This document shows, piece after piece, positions 32,846-42,725 of a stretch of 56,606 nt of DNA (position 1 is the stretch's first letter; every line of letters starts with the position of its first letter). The notes below the pieces were generated by a model. That model saw nothing but the letters and a program-made list of their open reading frames with translations. It did no database searches and had not been told where the DNA came from. Origin of the DNA: Rhodocyclaceae bacterium (lineage in GTDB: Bacteria; Pseudomonadota; Gammaproteobacteria; Burkholderiales; Rhodocyclaceae); contig JAGRGB010000017.1 of assembly GCA_020445745.1 (NCBI GenBank), forward strand, positions 1 through 56,606, in the 5' to 3' direction. A program made the position numbers and the translations under genes.

Positions 32846-34750
32846 CTACTCGATCTCCTCGATCGAGAACAAGGTCGCCCCGTAGGCCTGGCTGCAGGCA
32901 CTGGTACCGCGGCAGTCGGCCTCGCCGACGATGAACGCGCGCTCACCACCACGCTGCCCGGAGAGTTCGGCGATGCGGTGGAGGGGGAACTCGTCGAACG
33001 GGTCGCCATGCTCCACGCCTCCCGACGCGAAGTCGCGCGGTGCATCCGACACCATCGCCAGCAGGTGATTGGTGCCCGCCGGGCCGCCGGCGACGAAGGA
33101 CCAGCCGCTGCGCGGCAGGGTCAGCATGGTGCCGGCCGAGATCCGGTTGTCGCTGTCGATGGCGTTCGGAAAGAGCACGATCAGATGCTCGGAATCGGTG
33201 CCGACCATGAACACGTAGAGATAGCCCGAATCCGAACTGCGCACGCGGAACGAGGGCTTGTCCCTGCCGATGTGCACCCGCGTGCGGTTCACCTCGACAG
33301 CCACCCGCCGCGCGCGATCGCGGGCCTGGAAGGCTGCCTGCAGGAACGTTACCGGATCGGGCACCTCGACCTCCGGCGGAAGGTTATCTTCCGGCGGCTC
33401 TGCCGGCCGTGTCTCTGCCGGCCGTGTCTCTGCAGGCCGTGACTCTTCAGGCGGTGGCTCCGCCGGCGGAGCCACCGTGACTGCGGTGGCTGGTGGTTGC
33501 GCCGGCTCACGCTCCGCCGGTGGCATGGGTGCCAGCGGCGCCTCGCTTGCGGGCGGCACGGCCGGTGACGTTGCCGCTGGCGACACCGTCTCGGTCGCTA
33601 CCGATGCGATCGTCGTTACCACCGGTGGCTTGGCATGCCCGTCGTTGTCCGGCGGCGTCCGGCCCGCCAGATACCAGGCCGCGCCGGCGGCGGACACCAG
33701 CGCCAGAGCGCCGAATATCGCCGGCAGCGGCGAACGCGAAGCCTTGTTCACCTCCTCGAGGTGGCGCGCCCGCTCGTCGTCGGTGGTGGCCGAAGGCATC
33801 ACCTGGGTGAATTGCTCGGCCTCGATGCCGAGCAGGCCCCACATCTCGCGGATCGACTGCGGCCGATCCTCCTGGCGCACCGCCAGGCAGCGGTCCACGC
33901 CCTCGAGGAACTGCGCGCTGTAACGCCCCGCCGCCTGCTTGACCAACGGCTCCATGCCATCGTTGACCATGCGCGCAACCGATGGCGGCGGCGTCCGGCC
34001 GATGATCGCGTAGTAGATCAGCGCGCCGAGGGCATAGATGTCGGTGAACGCGCCCTGCTTCATGCCGGGCACCTCGGCGTACTGCTCGATCGGCGCGTAG
34101 CCGGGCTTGAGGATTACCGTCAGCGCCTGGGTCATGTCGCCGATGACCCGGCGGGCGGCGCCGAAATCCAGCAGCAGAGGCCGTTCGCCCTCGAGCAGCA
34201 GGATGTTGTCCGGCGCAATGTCGCGGTGGTAGATCTGCGCCCGGTGGATCACGTCGAGCGCTTCGAGCACCGGGCCGAGCAGTCGCTTGAGGGTGGCCTC
34301 GTCGGGCGGATCGACGCGCTCGCGCAGCCAATCCTTCAGGGTCACGCCCTGGTAGTACGGCATCACCATGTAGGCGGTGCCGTTCTCCTCCCAGAAGCGA
34401 TATACCTTGACCAGCGCCGGGTGGTCGAACTGGGCCAGCACCTTGGCCTCGTTCACGAAGCTGCGCAGCCCGGCCTTGAAGGTCTCGGCGTGACGCTGGG
34501 TCTTGATCCGTACGTCGGCGCTGCCTGGCACCCGCGCAGCCAGCGACGAGGGCATGTACTCCTTCAGTGCGACGCTGCGTTCCAGCGAATGGTCGTAGGC
34601 GAGATAGACGATGCCGAAGCCGCCCTCGCCGACGATGCCGGTGATCTCGAACTCGGCGATCCGCGAGCCTATCGCCAGCGCGTTGCCGGGCGGTTCTTCG
34701 TCGGGCAGGGAGCTCGAGATCCTGGTCTGGTTGTCAGCGGGTGGCGCCAT
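32846..34750 (-). CDS. Membrane-bound Ser/Thr kinase with DUF4384 domain (PpkA-like)
   Basis: A 634-residue protein. The kinase domain (about 30-290) has GEGGFGIVY, VALKEY, HRDIAPDN (Ala in the usual Lys place), LLDFGAAR and GYAPIEQY. One membrane segment (about 345-365, IFGALALVSAAGAAWYLAG) leads to a Pro/Ala/Glu-rich periplasmic linker with near-identical PAETR repeats (about 445-460). A C-terminal DUF4384 domain follows (SGYLYVFMVGTDSEHLIVLF). It is last in the tssJKLM-tagF transcript, 56 bases after tagF, and is probably the PpkA-type kinase that activates the T6SS through TagH. Confidence 0.85.
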   Translation of the reverse strand: MAPPADNQTRISSSLPDEEPPGNALAIGSRIAEFEITGIVGEGGFGIVYLAYDHSLERSVALKEYMPSSLAARVPGSADVRIKTQRHAETFKAGLRSFVNEAKVLAQFDHPALVKVYRFWEENGTAYMVMPYYQGVTLKDWLRERVDPPDEATLKRLLGPVLEALDVIHRAQIYHRDIAPDNILLLEGERPLLLDFGAARRVIGDMTQALTVILKPGYAPIEQYAEVPGMKQGAFTDIYALGALIYYAIIGRTPPPSVARMVNDGMEPLVKQAAGRYSAQFLEGVDRCLAVRQEDRPQSIREMWGLLGIEAEQFTQVMPSATTDDERARHLEEVNKASRSPLPAIFGALALVSAAGAAWYLAGRTPPDNDGHAKPPVVTTIASVATETVSPAATSPAVPPASEAPLAPMPPAEREPAQPPATAVTVAPPAEPPPEESRPAETRPAETRPAEPPEDNLPPEVEVPDPVTFLQAAFQARDRARRVAVEVNRTRVHIGRDKPSFRVRSSDSGYLYVFMVGTDSEHLIVLFPNAIDSDNRISAGTMLTLPRSGWSFVAGGPAGTNHLLAMVSDAPRDFASGGVEHGDPFDEFPLHRIAELSGQRGGERAFIVGEADCRGTSACSQAYGATLFSIEEIE

Positions 34751-34806
34751 GGCGTGAGTCCGACGGGCAGAAGGTTGGTCGTGGCCGGCGCAGGATCGTC
34801 GTCATC

Positions 34807-35523
34807 TCAGAAGCTGCCGCCGATCATGCGCGCGTAGGACTGGGATCCGGGCAGCCCACGCACCACCGCGGCCGGAATGCGGTCGCCGTCGAGGGCGAAC
34901 GACCACCAGATGCTGTGGCCGGCGAGCCGCGCCGGTTCGACGAAGGCCTGGGCCAGCCAGCTGCTCAGTTCCGTCCCCTCGCGCAGCATGAACAGCCCGG
35001 GGGTGAGCGCATCGCGGCTCAGGGGTGGCATCCCCGCCAGGTGCTCGGCCGGCAACGGCGAGAGCTCGCTCTGGCGATGCAGGGCAGCTTCGAAATCGTC
35101 GAGACTGGCTTCCGGGTCGAGGGCGCCGAGGGCGGCCCCCTCGAGGGTACCGAGCCAGTCCAGCAGCGCATCGGCGCCCTCGATGGTGTCGGGGATCATG
35201 GCCAGCCGGCTGCAGATGGTGAGCGGAAAATAGCGGCCGACACGATCCACGCTGGGCATCATCAGGCCGATCCAGGCGCCGGGACCGCACAGCGGCTGGA
35301 AGGCGACGAACTGCCAGATCGGGCTCGCCAGGTAGTGCTCCAGCCATCTCTCACCGAGCAGCGCCCGGCTGCCGGCGATCGCGTCGCCCAGAAAGTTGTC
35401 CCACGCAGACACGAACTCGCCCGGCAGCCGCCGCGAGACGAAGTCTCCGGTCGCCGGAAGCTTGCCGTACCAGCCGGCGGGTGTGCCGACCACAGGCTGA
35501 CTGGTTGCGCCGAACCCGAACAC
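34807..35523 (-). CDS. tagF: T6SS regulatory protein TagF
   Basis: A 238-residue protein of the TagF/ImpM (DUF2094) family: WYGKLPATGDFVSRRLPGEF at the start, then LASPIWQFVAFQPLCGPGAW, GLMMPSVDRVGRYFPLTI and SIWWSFALDG. In species where it has been studied TagF restrains T6SS firing post-translationally, partly by sequestering Fha. It starts 12 bases after the tssM stop. It is complete and not fused to a PppA domain; the phosphatase is separate at 27216. Confidence 0.9.
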   Translation of the reverse strand: MFGFGATSQPVVGTPAGWYGKLPATGDFVSRRLPGEFVSAWDNFLGDAIAGSRALLGERWLEHYLASPIWQFVAFQPLCGPGAWIGLMMPSVDRVGRYFPLTICSRLAMIPDTIEGADALLDWLGTLEGAALGALDPEASLDDFEAALHRQSELSPLPAEHLAGMPPLSRDALTPGLFMLREGTELSSWLAQAFVEPARLAGHSIWWSFALDGDRIPAAVVRGLPGSQSYARMIGGSF

Positions 35524-35535
35524 CTGGACTCCTCG

Positions 35536-38500
35536 TCAAAGCCCGCTGGGGCAGGAAAACTTCTCGATCGCATCCAGCCGGAACGGATTCTGTACGCTGT
35601 TGGCGGTCACCTCGAACATTGCCTTGCGGCCCGCCACCGACAGGGTGACCCGGAAGCGCTCCGGCAGGCTGGTCGCCTCGATGGTCGCGCGATCGAGCAG
35701 CCGGAACAAGGCCCACGGCCCCTCCGTGACAACGCCCGAGGTACCGTTCGGCGCCGGCGGGGTAATCGACACCCGCACCTGGGTGCTGCCCCGCGGGCCC
35801 GGCCACTGAACGCTCTGGGGCACCTGCGGCCCGTGGCTGTATTTCACCAGCTGGCCGTCCACGTCGAGGATGAACTGGGTGATCGCCGCATCCATTTCGA
35901 TCGGCTTGAAGTCGAGGCGCAGGTTCGGCGTGCGCCCGCCGCCGCGGAAGAACACGTCGCGAATCGTCGCCGCCCGCTGGAACTGGACGAGGTTGCCGCT
36001 GCCGCCCATGGACTGGTCGTTCACCTTCTTGAACGACCAGTTGCGGGTCGAGGTATCGACGTACTGGGCCAGGTCGCGCTGGAAGAACTCGTCGAAGATG
36101 CCGCTGGGCGCGAACAGTCGCGCGAAATCGTCCTGGGTGACATCGCGGTTGCTGCTCTTGACGAACGGATAGCGGCCGGCGATCGCCTGCCGGCAGAAAT
36201 CGCCGACCTGGCTGCCGACCCCCTGCGACAGGTTGCGGCGGGTGGCGCCCAGGGCCTGGCTGGCGCTGGTCGCCGACAGGGTCTGCAGCATGCCCCGCAC
36301 CGGCTGCGGCAGCCGGCCGGCATCGGCCTTGACACGGTTCGGCACTTCGCTCTGGGGTGGCGCGTTGCCACTCTTGATGGCGGTGTCGGTGGCGGCGAGC
36401 AGCGTATAGACATCGTTGATCAGCTGCAGCGTGCCTTCGATCGGCGGCTTGCCACCCGGCGGCGCATAGACCATCCGACGGATCGCCGCGAAGCGGTCGT
36501 CGACGATGCTCTTCTCGAGATCGTTGCGCACCACCCGGCGCTTGCTGTCCTCGCCGCCGCCGAGGATCTTGACGAGGTCCTCGGTCGCCGAGCTGAACTT
36601 CTCGGCAGTGCGATCGACGATGGTCTTTTCGTCCTCGCGCTTCTCCGACAGCGTGGTCTCGCGCGCGATGCCCTCGAGCAGCGGCACCAGCGGCGAATCG
36701 ACCGCCGACAGGATGCGCGCGAGCTGCATGCTCTCCTGCAGGTTCGACGACCGCTTCAGGCGAATGTCATTGACGAAGCGCTCCCAGGTGTCGGCGTAGT
36801 CTTCGAGATACAAGCGGCGCACGTCCTGGGCGAGGCCCTTGGAGCCGTCGTCGAGGGCCGCCGCGGCCCGCTCGGCGGCGGTCTTTTCCGGTTCGTCGAG
36901 GCCCAGCACCCAGCCGTTCTCGGACGCCATCTGTTTCGACACCTTCTCGGCGGCGGCGACGAACGCGGTGTGGTAGGCATCGTAGCCGTACATGCCGGGC
37001 ACGCCGCTGGTCAGCGGTTCGCCGCTCTTGCGCTCGAACACCAGCGGCGCGGCAGCGCCGGCGGCACGCGAGATCGTGAACTCCGCGAAGTTCTCGCCGA
37101 CGCCCTGACGCTTGAGGCGGCTATAGACGCGATCGGCCAGCGGATAGCGCGCCAGGGTCTGGCGGGTTTGGTCGATCAGTGCCTGATCCGCCGGCACCGG
37201 CGAGCGCGGCGTGCCGAGGGCCAGCAGGTTGTCGAGATGCTCGGCCAGATTGGCCCGCTCCTGCTCGGTGACCTCGCGCGGCAGGGTGCGCTGCCAGTCG
37301 AGGCGGATCCACGCCTTCAGCGCATCGGCATCGAACGGGCCGGCCTCGTTGATCATCAGGTAGGCCTTGAGCGCCTCGTAGGTGTACTCGAGGTTGCTCG
37401 GGTCGGCTTCCCGTACCTGCTCCTCGATGCGCAGCGCAAGCCGCGGCAGGAAGGCGTCGTTGAGCAGCCGCTCGTAGGCCGAGCGTGCCGCCGAAGCCAG
37501 CTTGTCACCCTGGAACAGGCCGAAGCCCATCATCGTCGGCGCATTGCCGCGGCCGACCGTCGGCGTCTCGGCGACGGTGTGCACGCGCTCGAGAATCGGC
37601 AGCAGCGGCACCACGTCGCTGGACAGTTGGGCCGGCAGGTCGCCGACCCGCTGCTCGGCGTCCTGGGTCTGGGCGGTGACGTCGTCGAGGTAAGCCTGGT
37701 TGCGCGAATAGCTCATCGCCCACAGCGAAACCAGACCGCCGGTGACCAGCACCGCGACCGCATACGAGGCCCACTGCACGAGATTGCGGCGACGTTCCCA
37801 CTTGAGATTGGTGCCGGCCAGCGCGCGCTCGAAGAACACCACGTTCCTGAGCAGGCCGGTGAGGAAGTAGCTGCGACCGCTGGAGGCCTGCGGCGGCAGC
37901 ATCCTGCGGTCGATGCCGAGCGCCCGCGACAGCCCGCCGAGGACACGGTCGATCGGGCTGCCTTCCTGGGTGCCGCTGGTGAAATACACGCCGCGCAACA
38001 TCGGCGGCTGCTCGTACCTGGAGACCGCGAAAACGCGCTCCAGGAAGGCCCCGAGCGCCGGCCGCAGGCCGGCGAACTGCTGCTGGAAGCCGAAGATCGC
38101 GGCACGGCGGACCGGATCGCGCTCGGCCTGCAGGCGGTCCGGAAGGCGATCGACGATGCGCCGCTGGAGGGCCTCGAGTTCGGTCGCCAAGGTTGCCAGC
38201 GAGGCGTCGGTGGACTGGTTCTCGACGTACGGAAAGGTGGTGCCCCAGACCTGGGCACGCTCGTCGCGGCCGAGGTCGCCGAAGAATTCCATGAAGCCGG
38301 CCAACAGGTCGGCCTTGGTCACCAGCACGTAGATCGGAAAGGCGATCTTGAAACGCTCGTGCAGTTCCTGGATGCGGTTGCGCACCGCCTGGGCATGCAT
38401 CTCGCGCTCGGCCGCGGACTGCTGCAGCAGATCGCCGGCGCTGATGGTCAGGATGATGCCGTTGATCGGACGGCGTGGCCGAAAGCGCTTGAGCAGGTCG

Positions 38501-39153
38501 AGGAAGCCCTGCCAGGCCGCGGCGTCGACGTTGCGGTCGGATTCCTGGGTGGTATAGCGACCGGCGGTGTCGAGCAGCACGGCTTCGTCGGTGAACCACC
38601 AGTCGCAGTTGCGGGTACCGCCGACACCCTTGATCGAGGCGGTACCGAACTTCTCGGCGAGGGGGAACTGGAGGCCCGAGTTGACCAGCGCGGTGGTCTT
38701 GCCGGAGCCCGGTGCACCGATGAAGACATACCACGGCAGCTGGTAGAGGTACTGCTTGCCGGACAGGCTGAACAGGCTCGACAGGCCGCCGCCCTTGCGG
38801 CCGGCGACATTGAGCTGCATGTCGCGGAACACCTTGACCGCCTCGTCGAAGCGGCGCTTCAGCTCCGCCACCTCCTGCTGGGAGGCCGACGGCTCGGCCG
38901 GCCCGGCGCTCTTCGCCGACGACACCAGCAGGTCGTTCATCATCGCCTTGTTCTTGCGGCGGGCGGCGATCACCTTCCACAGCTTCCACGCCAGGTAGGT
39001 GCCGGCGATCAGGCCGATCAGCACCCAGCGCGACGTTGGCGTGGCAAGTGGCGCGACCCCGCCGATCGCCACCATCGGACCGACGAACCAGATCACCAGG
39101 CAGATCGCGAGGATGCCGATTACGACCAGCAGGCTAGCGAGAATCTTCTTCAT
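35536..39153 (-). CDS. tssM: T6SS membrane complex protein TssM (IcmF)
   Basis: A 1205-residue inner-membrane protein. Two N-terminal helices (about 3-30 and 42-62) precede a cytoplasmic NTPase-like domain with an intact Walker A GAPGSGKT (residues 146-153) and an EAVLLDTAGRYT-type Walker B region. A third helix (about 450-470, YAVAVLVTGGLVSLWAMS) leads to the large periplasmic part ending in the beta-rich domain that meets TssJ. With TssJ and TssL it forms the trans-envelope complex. Length is normal and the gene is intact. It starts 18 bases after the tssL stop. Confidence 0.95.
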   Translation of the reverse strand: MKKILASLLVVIGILAICLVIWFVGPMVAIGGVAPLATPTSRWVLIGLIAGTYLAWKLWKVIAARRKNKAMMNDLLVSSAKSAGPAEPSASQQEVAELKRRFDEAVKVFRDMQLNVAGRKGGGLSSLFSLSGKQYLYQLPWYVFIGAPGSGKTTALVNSGLQFPLAEKFGTASIKGVGGTRNCDWWFTDEAVLLDTAGRYTTQESDRNVDAAAWQGFLDLLKRFRPRRPINGIILTISAGDLLQQSAAEREMHAQAVRNRIQELHERFKIAFPIYVLVTKADLLAGFMEFFGDLGRDERAQVWGTTFPYVENQSTDASLATLATELEALQRRIVDRLPDRLQAERDPVRRAAIFGFQQQFAGLRPALGAFLERVFAVSRYEQPPMLRGVYFTSGTQEGSPIDRVLGGLSRALGIDRRMLPPQASSGRSYFLTGLLRNVVFFERALAGTNLKWERRRNLVQWASYAVAVLVTGGLVSLWAMSYSRNQAYLDDVTAQTQDAEQRVGDLPAQLSSDVVPLLPILERVHTVAETPTVGRGNAPTMMGFGLFQGDKLASAARSAYERLLNDAFLPRLALRIEEQVREADPSNLEYTYEALKAYLMINEAGPFDADALKAWIRLDWQRTLPREVTEQERANLAEHLDNLLALGTPRSPVPADQALIDQTRQTLARYPLADRVYSRLKRQGVGENFAEFTISRAAGAAAPLVFERKSGEPLTSGVPGMYGYDAYHTAFVAAAEKVSKQMASENGWVLGLDEPEKTAAERAAAALDDGSKGLAQDVRRLYLEDYADTWERFVNDIRLKRSSNLQESMQLARILSAVDSPLVPLLEGIARETTLSEKREDEKTIVDRTAEKFSSATEDLVKILGGGEDSKRRVVRNDLEKSIVDDRFAAIRRMVYAPPGGKPPIEGTLQLINDVYTLLAATDTAIKSGNAPPQSEVPNRVKADAGRLPQPVRGMLQTLSATSASQALGATRRNLSQGVGSQVGDFCRQAIAGRYPFVKSSNRDVTQDDFARLFAPSGIFDEFFQRDLAQYVDTSTRNWSFKKVNDQSMGGSGNLVQFQRAATIRDVFFRGGGRTPNLRLDFKPIEMDAAITQFILDVDGQLVKYSHGPQVPQSVQWPGPRGSTQVRVSITPPAPNGTSGVVTEGPWALFRLLDRATIEATSLPERFRVTLSVAGRKAMFEVTANSVQNPFRLDAIEKFSCPSGL

Positions 39154-39171
39154 GTCAGGCGTCCTCGGCTG

Positions 39172-40542
39172 TCAGTTTTCGGCACGCGCGACCAACAGCG
39201 TGATCTCGACGCGACGGTTCTGGGCCCGCCCCTCGGCGTTCTCGTTGCTCGCCACCGGCTCGGAATCGGCCATGCCCTCGGCCCGCATCCGCGATGCCTC
39301 GACCTGTTGGCCGAGGATCTTCTCGACGTTCAGCGCCCGCTCCTGGGAAAGGTGCCAGTTGGACGGGAAGCGGGCGGTGCGGATCGGCTGGCTGTCGGTG
39401 TGGCCGGTGATCAGGATGCGGCCGGGCACCGAGTTGAGGGCGTCGGCGATGCGCACCAGCAGGGGCCGCACCCGCTCGGCGACGGTGGCGCTGCCGGGTT
39501 CGAAGAAGCCGTCGCCGCGGATCGTGATCACGCTGCGGTCGTCGAGATCGCTGACCGACACCAGATGGGCCTTGATCTCCGGCTCGAGGAAGGTCGCGAG
39601 CCGCGGCTGCTCGGCCGGCGGGCGCGGCTTGGGCGGCACCGCGGAGCTCGCGCGAATGCCGAGGATGCGGTTGAACACCGGGTCGGACTGGTTGCTCAGG
39701 GAGAAGCTCAGCCCCATGTAGGCCGCGACGACGATCAGCGCTGCGAGGGCGGCGACGACCCACACCGGCAACATCGCCAGCACCTTGTGTCGCTCGACCT
39801 GGGTGCCGCGCCAGTTGGGGGAGAGATCGCGCTCGAACTCGCCGCGCTGGTTGCGGATCATCTGGTGCAGCCGCTCGCGCACCGTGTCGAGCTGGGCGCG
39901 GCCGTTGTCGACGACCCGATAGCGGCCCTCGAAGCCGAGCGACAGCATCACGTACATCAGCTCCAGCAGGTTGCGGTTGGCGCCGGGGTTCTCGGCCAGC
40001 CGCGCCAGCAACTGGAAGAACTTCTCGCCGCCCCAGGTCTCGTTGTGGAACATCACCAGCAGGCTCTGGCGCGCCCACACGCCGGACCCGCCCCACGGCG
40101 TGCTGCCGCAGAACTCGTCCAGGTAGGTGCACAGGCAGTAGCGTGCCGCGACCACCTGCTCGTTCGGAATGCCGGCGGCACGCACCCGCTCCTCGAACTG
40201 CCGGATCGAATAGGCCAGTGCATCGCGCAGGCCGGCTGGATCGGGATGCTGCGAGGTCCGCAGCTGCGGGCCCGCCGTCAGCAGCGAGCTGGCCTCGGCG
40301 ACCACCGGATTGAGGCTGATGCCGGCCGACAGCGAGGCCATCACTGACGGATCCATCTGCGCCGCCGACGCCGGTGCCGGGTTCGGCGCATGATTGGGAG
40401 ACGGGGTCGGCTGCGGCGCCACCTGGGGCTTGGGCTGCTGCTGTCCGAACTGGGTGACCTGGCGCCCCTGGCGCGAACCCGGCGACGGCATGATCAAGGT
40501 GCGGTCTGAGGGCAGCTTGGAAAACGGATCGTCCTGACTCAT
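39172..40542 (-). CDS. tssL: T6SS protein TssL with C-terminal OmpA domain
   Basis: A 456-residue protein. A Pro/Gln-rich N-terminus (about 1-60) is followed by the cytoplasmic DotU/TssL domain (about 80-240, YCLCTYLDEFCGSTPWGG, LLVMFHNETWGGEKFFQLL), one membrane helix (about 258-280) and a periplasmic OmpA-like peptidoglycan-binding domain (about 335-456, DGFFEPGSATV, RILITGHTDSQPI, NRRVEITLL). This is the extended TssL type that anchors the complex to the cell wall itself. Start follows the tssK stop by 91 bases. Confidence 0.95.
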   Translation of the reverse strand: MSQDDPFSKLPSDRTLIMPSPGSRQGRQVTQFGQQQPKPQVAPQPTPSPNHAPNPAPASAAQMDPSVMASLSAGISLNPVVAEASSLLTAGPQLRTSQHPDPAGLRDALAYSIRQFEERVRAAGIPNEQVVAARYCLCTYLDEFCGSTPWGGSGVWARQSLLVMFHNETWGGEKFFQLLARLAENPGANRNLLELMYVMLSLGFEGRYRVVDNGRAQLDTVRERLHQMIRNQRGEFERDLSPNWRGTQVERHKVLAMLPVWVVAALAALIVVAAYMGLSFSLSNQSDPVFNRILGIRASSAVPPKPRPPAEQPRLATFLEPEIKAHLVSVSDLDDRSVITIRGDGFFEPGSATVAERVRPLLVRIADALNSVPGRILITGHTDSQPIRTARFPSNWHLSQERALNVEKILGQQVEASRMRAEGMADSEPVASNENAEGRAQNRRVEITLLVARAEN

Positions 40543-40633
40543 GGCCCCTGAATCCCTGGTTCTGATGATGACCGGGCGCGTTCACGTGCCGGTCGTTGTC
40601 GGATGCGCGGCAGCCCGCCGCCCGCCTTCACGG

Positions 40634-41971
40634 TCAATTGCGGATCGCCCACATCTCCAGATCGAGTCCCGGAAACTCGCCGGCGATGTGCATCGCCAGC
40701 CCGCCCGAGGTGCCGAGTTGCTTCCACAGGTCGCCGCTGCGTTCGAGCTCGAAGTAGTTGAAGCCGGAGTGGTACGGAATCTGCCGCGGAGCCACCGGCA
40801 TCGAGCGCAGCGCGATGCCCGGCAGCTGGAGATTGACGAGATCGCGGATGCGCTCGACCGGACCGATCTTGGTCTGGGTCGGAAATCGCGAGCGCAGCAC
40901 TTCGCCGGCCATTTCGGCGTTGACCGCGAGCACGAACGACGAATTGCGGAACAGCTCCTTGTCGGGAACCATCGCCACCCGCACGCCGTACTTGCGCTCC
41001 TGCAGTTCGATCGGGATCGCGTTCTGTTCGAGCACCATCGACAGCGATTGCCGCAGATCGACCATCAGCGGCGGAAAGCACTTCTCGAGTTCGTCCTGGC
41101 GGTAGCTCGCGTAGCGACCGGGTCGGCGCTTGTCCGACGCGAAGGTGGACAGGTCACCGGCCAGCATCAGGCAGGTCGCGAACAGGCGCTCCGGATGGAG
41201 CGGGATCTGCTCGTCGAAATGATCGAACACCGGCTCGAAGCGATTGATGGTCTGCAGCAGCAGGAAATCCGCGATCTCGGCAACGCCGCCGCGCCCGGCC
41301 TGTCCCATCCGCGCCGCCAGCACCTCGCCGCGCTGGTGCAGCAGGCCGCGGATCTCGCGCACGTAACCCGCCAGGGCCGCGCTGCCCTGGACCGACAGCA
41401 TCGGCGGGACGTAGTCCTTGTCGAGCACCACCTGGTTGTCGACGCGACGCTCGCGCACGCGGACGACACCGAGTGTCGCGTAGGCGTCGGTGACCTCGCT
41501 CGCGCGCATCAGGCGGACATTGAGCCGGCCGATCTGGACCAGCGCGGTCTGCGCCGAGGTGAGGGTGCTGTCGGCGACCTCGGCCTCGGTGGTCGCGTAG
41601 CGTGCGAGTTCGGCCTGGCCGCTGCCCGCGACGTCGGCATCGAGCCCGCCCTGGCGGCGCATCGGCACCGCCAGCACCACCCGTTCGTCCTTGATCTCGG
41701 CCGGCAGTTCGATCGGCTCGGGACCGCGATCGGTGCCGGGAAAGTCGAACGGGGTACCGTCCGGAAACAGGCCGCTGGCCGCGGACAGGGCGATCTTGCC
41801 GAGGGCCAGCGCGTCCTCGTCGAGGACCAGCTCGCCGAAGCCCCACTGCCATGCCCGCAGCGGCGCAACCCGCCCGTTGACCAGGCGTTCGACATAGCGA
41901 TCGTTCTGCTGCAGGTGCTGGGGCTGCAGGAACATGCCCTCGGACCAGATGACCTTGTTATTCCATGACAT
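40634..41971 (-). CDS. tssK: T6SS baseplate protein TssK
   Basis: A 445-residue protein of the TssK/ImpJ family: MSWNNKVIWSEGMFLQPQHL at the start, the family hallmark, and DNQVVLDKDYVPPMLSV further on. TssK links the baseplate to the TssL-TssM membrane complex. It starts 43 bases after the tssJ stop, so tssJKLM-tagF and the kinase read as one transcript. Confidence 0.95.
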   Translation of the reverse strand: MSWNNKVIWSEGMFLQPQHLQQNDRYVERLVNGRVAPLRAWQWGFGELVLDEDALALGKIALSAASGLFPDGTPFDFPGTDRGPEPIELPAEIKDERVVLAVPMRRQGGLDADVAGSGQAELARYATTEAEVADSTLTSAQTALVQIGRLNVRLMRASEVTDAYATLGVVRVRERRVDNQVVLDKDYVPPMLSVQGSAALAGYVREIRGLLHQRGEVLAARMGQAGRGGVAEIADFLLLQTINRFEPVFDHFDEQIPLHPERLFATCLMLAGDLSTFASDKRRPGRYASYRQDELEKCFPPLMVDLRQSLSMVLEQNAIPIELQERKYGVRVAMVPDKELFRNSSFVLAVNAEMAGEVLRSRFPTQTKIGPVERIRDLVNLQLPGIALRSMPVAPRQIPYHSGFNYFELERSGDLWKQLGTSGGLAMHIAGEFPGLDLEMWAIRN

Positions 41972-42014
41972 CGCTAGCTCATCCCTGGCAACCCCCGGTC
42001 GCCTGGCTGGAGTG

Positions 42015-42500
42015 TTACTGGGCGGTACCGCTGATCGTCACCGAGCGATCGTCGAGCTTGATGGAAAGCGGCAGCGTCCGCTCGGCCACCACCGGCACGC
42101 TGGCGCGCCACACCGCGCGCTCGAGATCCCGGTAGGCGGCGACGACGCCGATGAAGCGGGTGCCGGGCTGGGTGACCCGCTGCACCGAATGGGTGTCGCC
42201 GGGGCGAAGGACCATTTCCTCGCGGGTGTTGAGATCACCGGCGAGGGTCTGCTGGTCGTTGTCCCACAGGGAGAAGAAATCGGCGTCCTTGAACGTCGAC
42301 AGGGCCTTCAGTTCGTACATCCGGACGACCAGCGGCGATGGCCGGCCGGAGCTGTCCGGGTTGAGGTTCTCCTCGGCCTGGAAGGTCGCGGCGACGACCG
42401 TCGGATCCGGCGTGGACGAGCAGCCGGCAGCCACCAGCGCCGCGAGCACGACGGCGAGAAGGACGAGCGGGATTCGGCCAAGCGGGGATGATTGCAGCAT
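42015..42500 (-). CDS. tssJ: T6SS outer-membrane lipoprotein TssJ
   Basis: A 161-residue lipoprotein. The signal (VLLAVVLAALVAAGC) ends in a lipobox with Cys27 followed by Ser, suited to outer-membrane sorting. The mature part has the TssJ beta-sandwich pattern (PLVVRMYELKALSTFKDADF, SLWDNDQQTLAGDL, EMVLRPGDTHSV, AAYRDLERAVWRA). TssJ anchors TssM to the outer membrane. I chose ATG 42500, preceded by GGAGAC, since the lipoprotein signal starts there; the frame is open to 42629. Confidence 0.9.
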   Translation of the reverse strand: MLQSSPLGRIPLVLLAVVLAALVAAGCSSTPDPTVVAATFQAEENLNPDSSGRPSPLVVRMYELKALSTFKDADFFSLWDNDQQTLAGDLNTREEMVLRPGDTHSVQRVTQPGTRFIGVVAAYRDLERAVWRASVPVVAERTLPLSIKLDDRSVTISGTAQ

Positions 42501-42581
42501 CAGTCTTGTCTCCACAGGAAGGTCCGCCCGGATCCCGCGACCGCCATGCGGACCACGTCGCCGGGCACGATACGGCGTCCG

Positions 42582-42610
42582 ATTATACGCAATGGCGATG
42601 GCCCGAAATC
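42582..42610 (-). promoter_or_regulatory. Possible promoter of the tssJKLM operon
   Basis: On the minus strand a perfect TATAAT (42582-42587) lies about 82 bases before the tssJ start, in the 225-base gap after the DUF4150 gene. The -35 region at 17-base spacing reads GATTTC, a weak match, so activity may need an activator. Confidence 0.4.
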
Positions 42611-42725
42611 GGCAGCCGGCCGAAGACACGACGCACCCGGCACCCCCCCCGAGCAGGGGTCAACGGCACGTGAGGGGCGATCTGTAACGCAGCCGGCGCG
42701 ACCTGAGGCGGGCGGCGGCAAGCCC

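Noticed and set aside
34741-40347. Very long open frame on the plus strand, over 1800 codons
   Set aside because: It lies antisense to tagF, tssM and tssL, which carry clear family motifs. The encoded sequence is Arg/Gln/His/Gly-rich with no domain, as expected of a shadow frame in GC-rich DNA.
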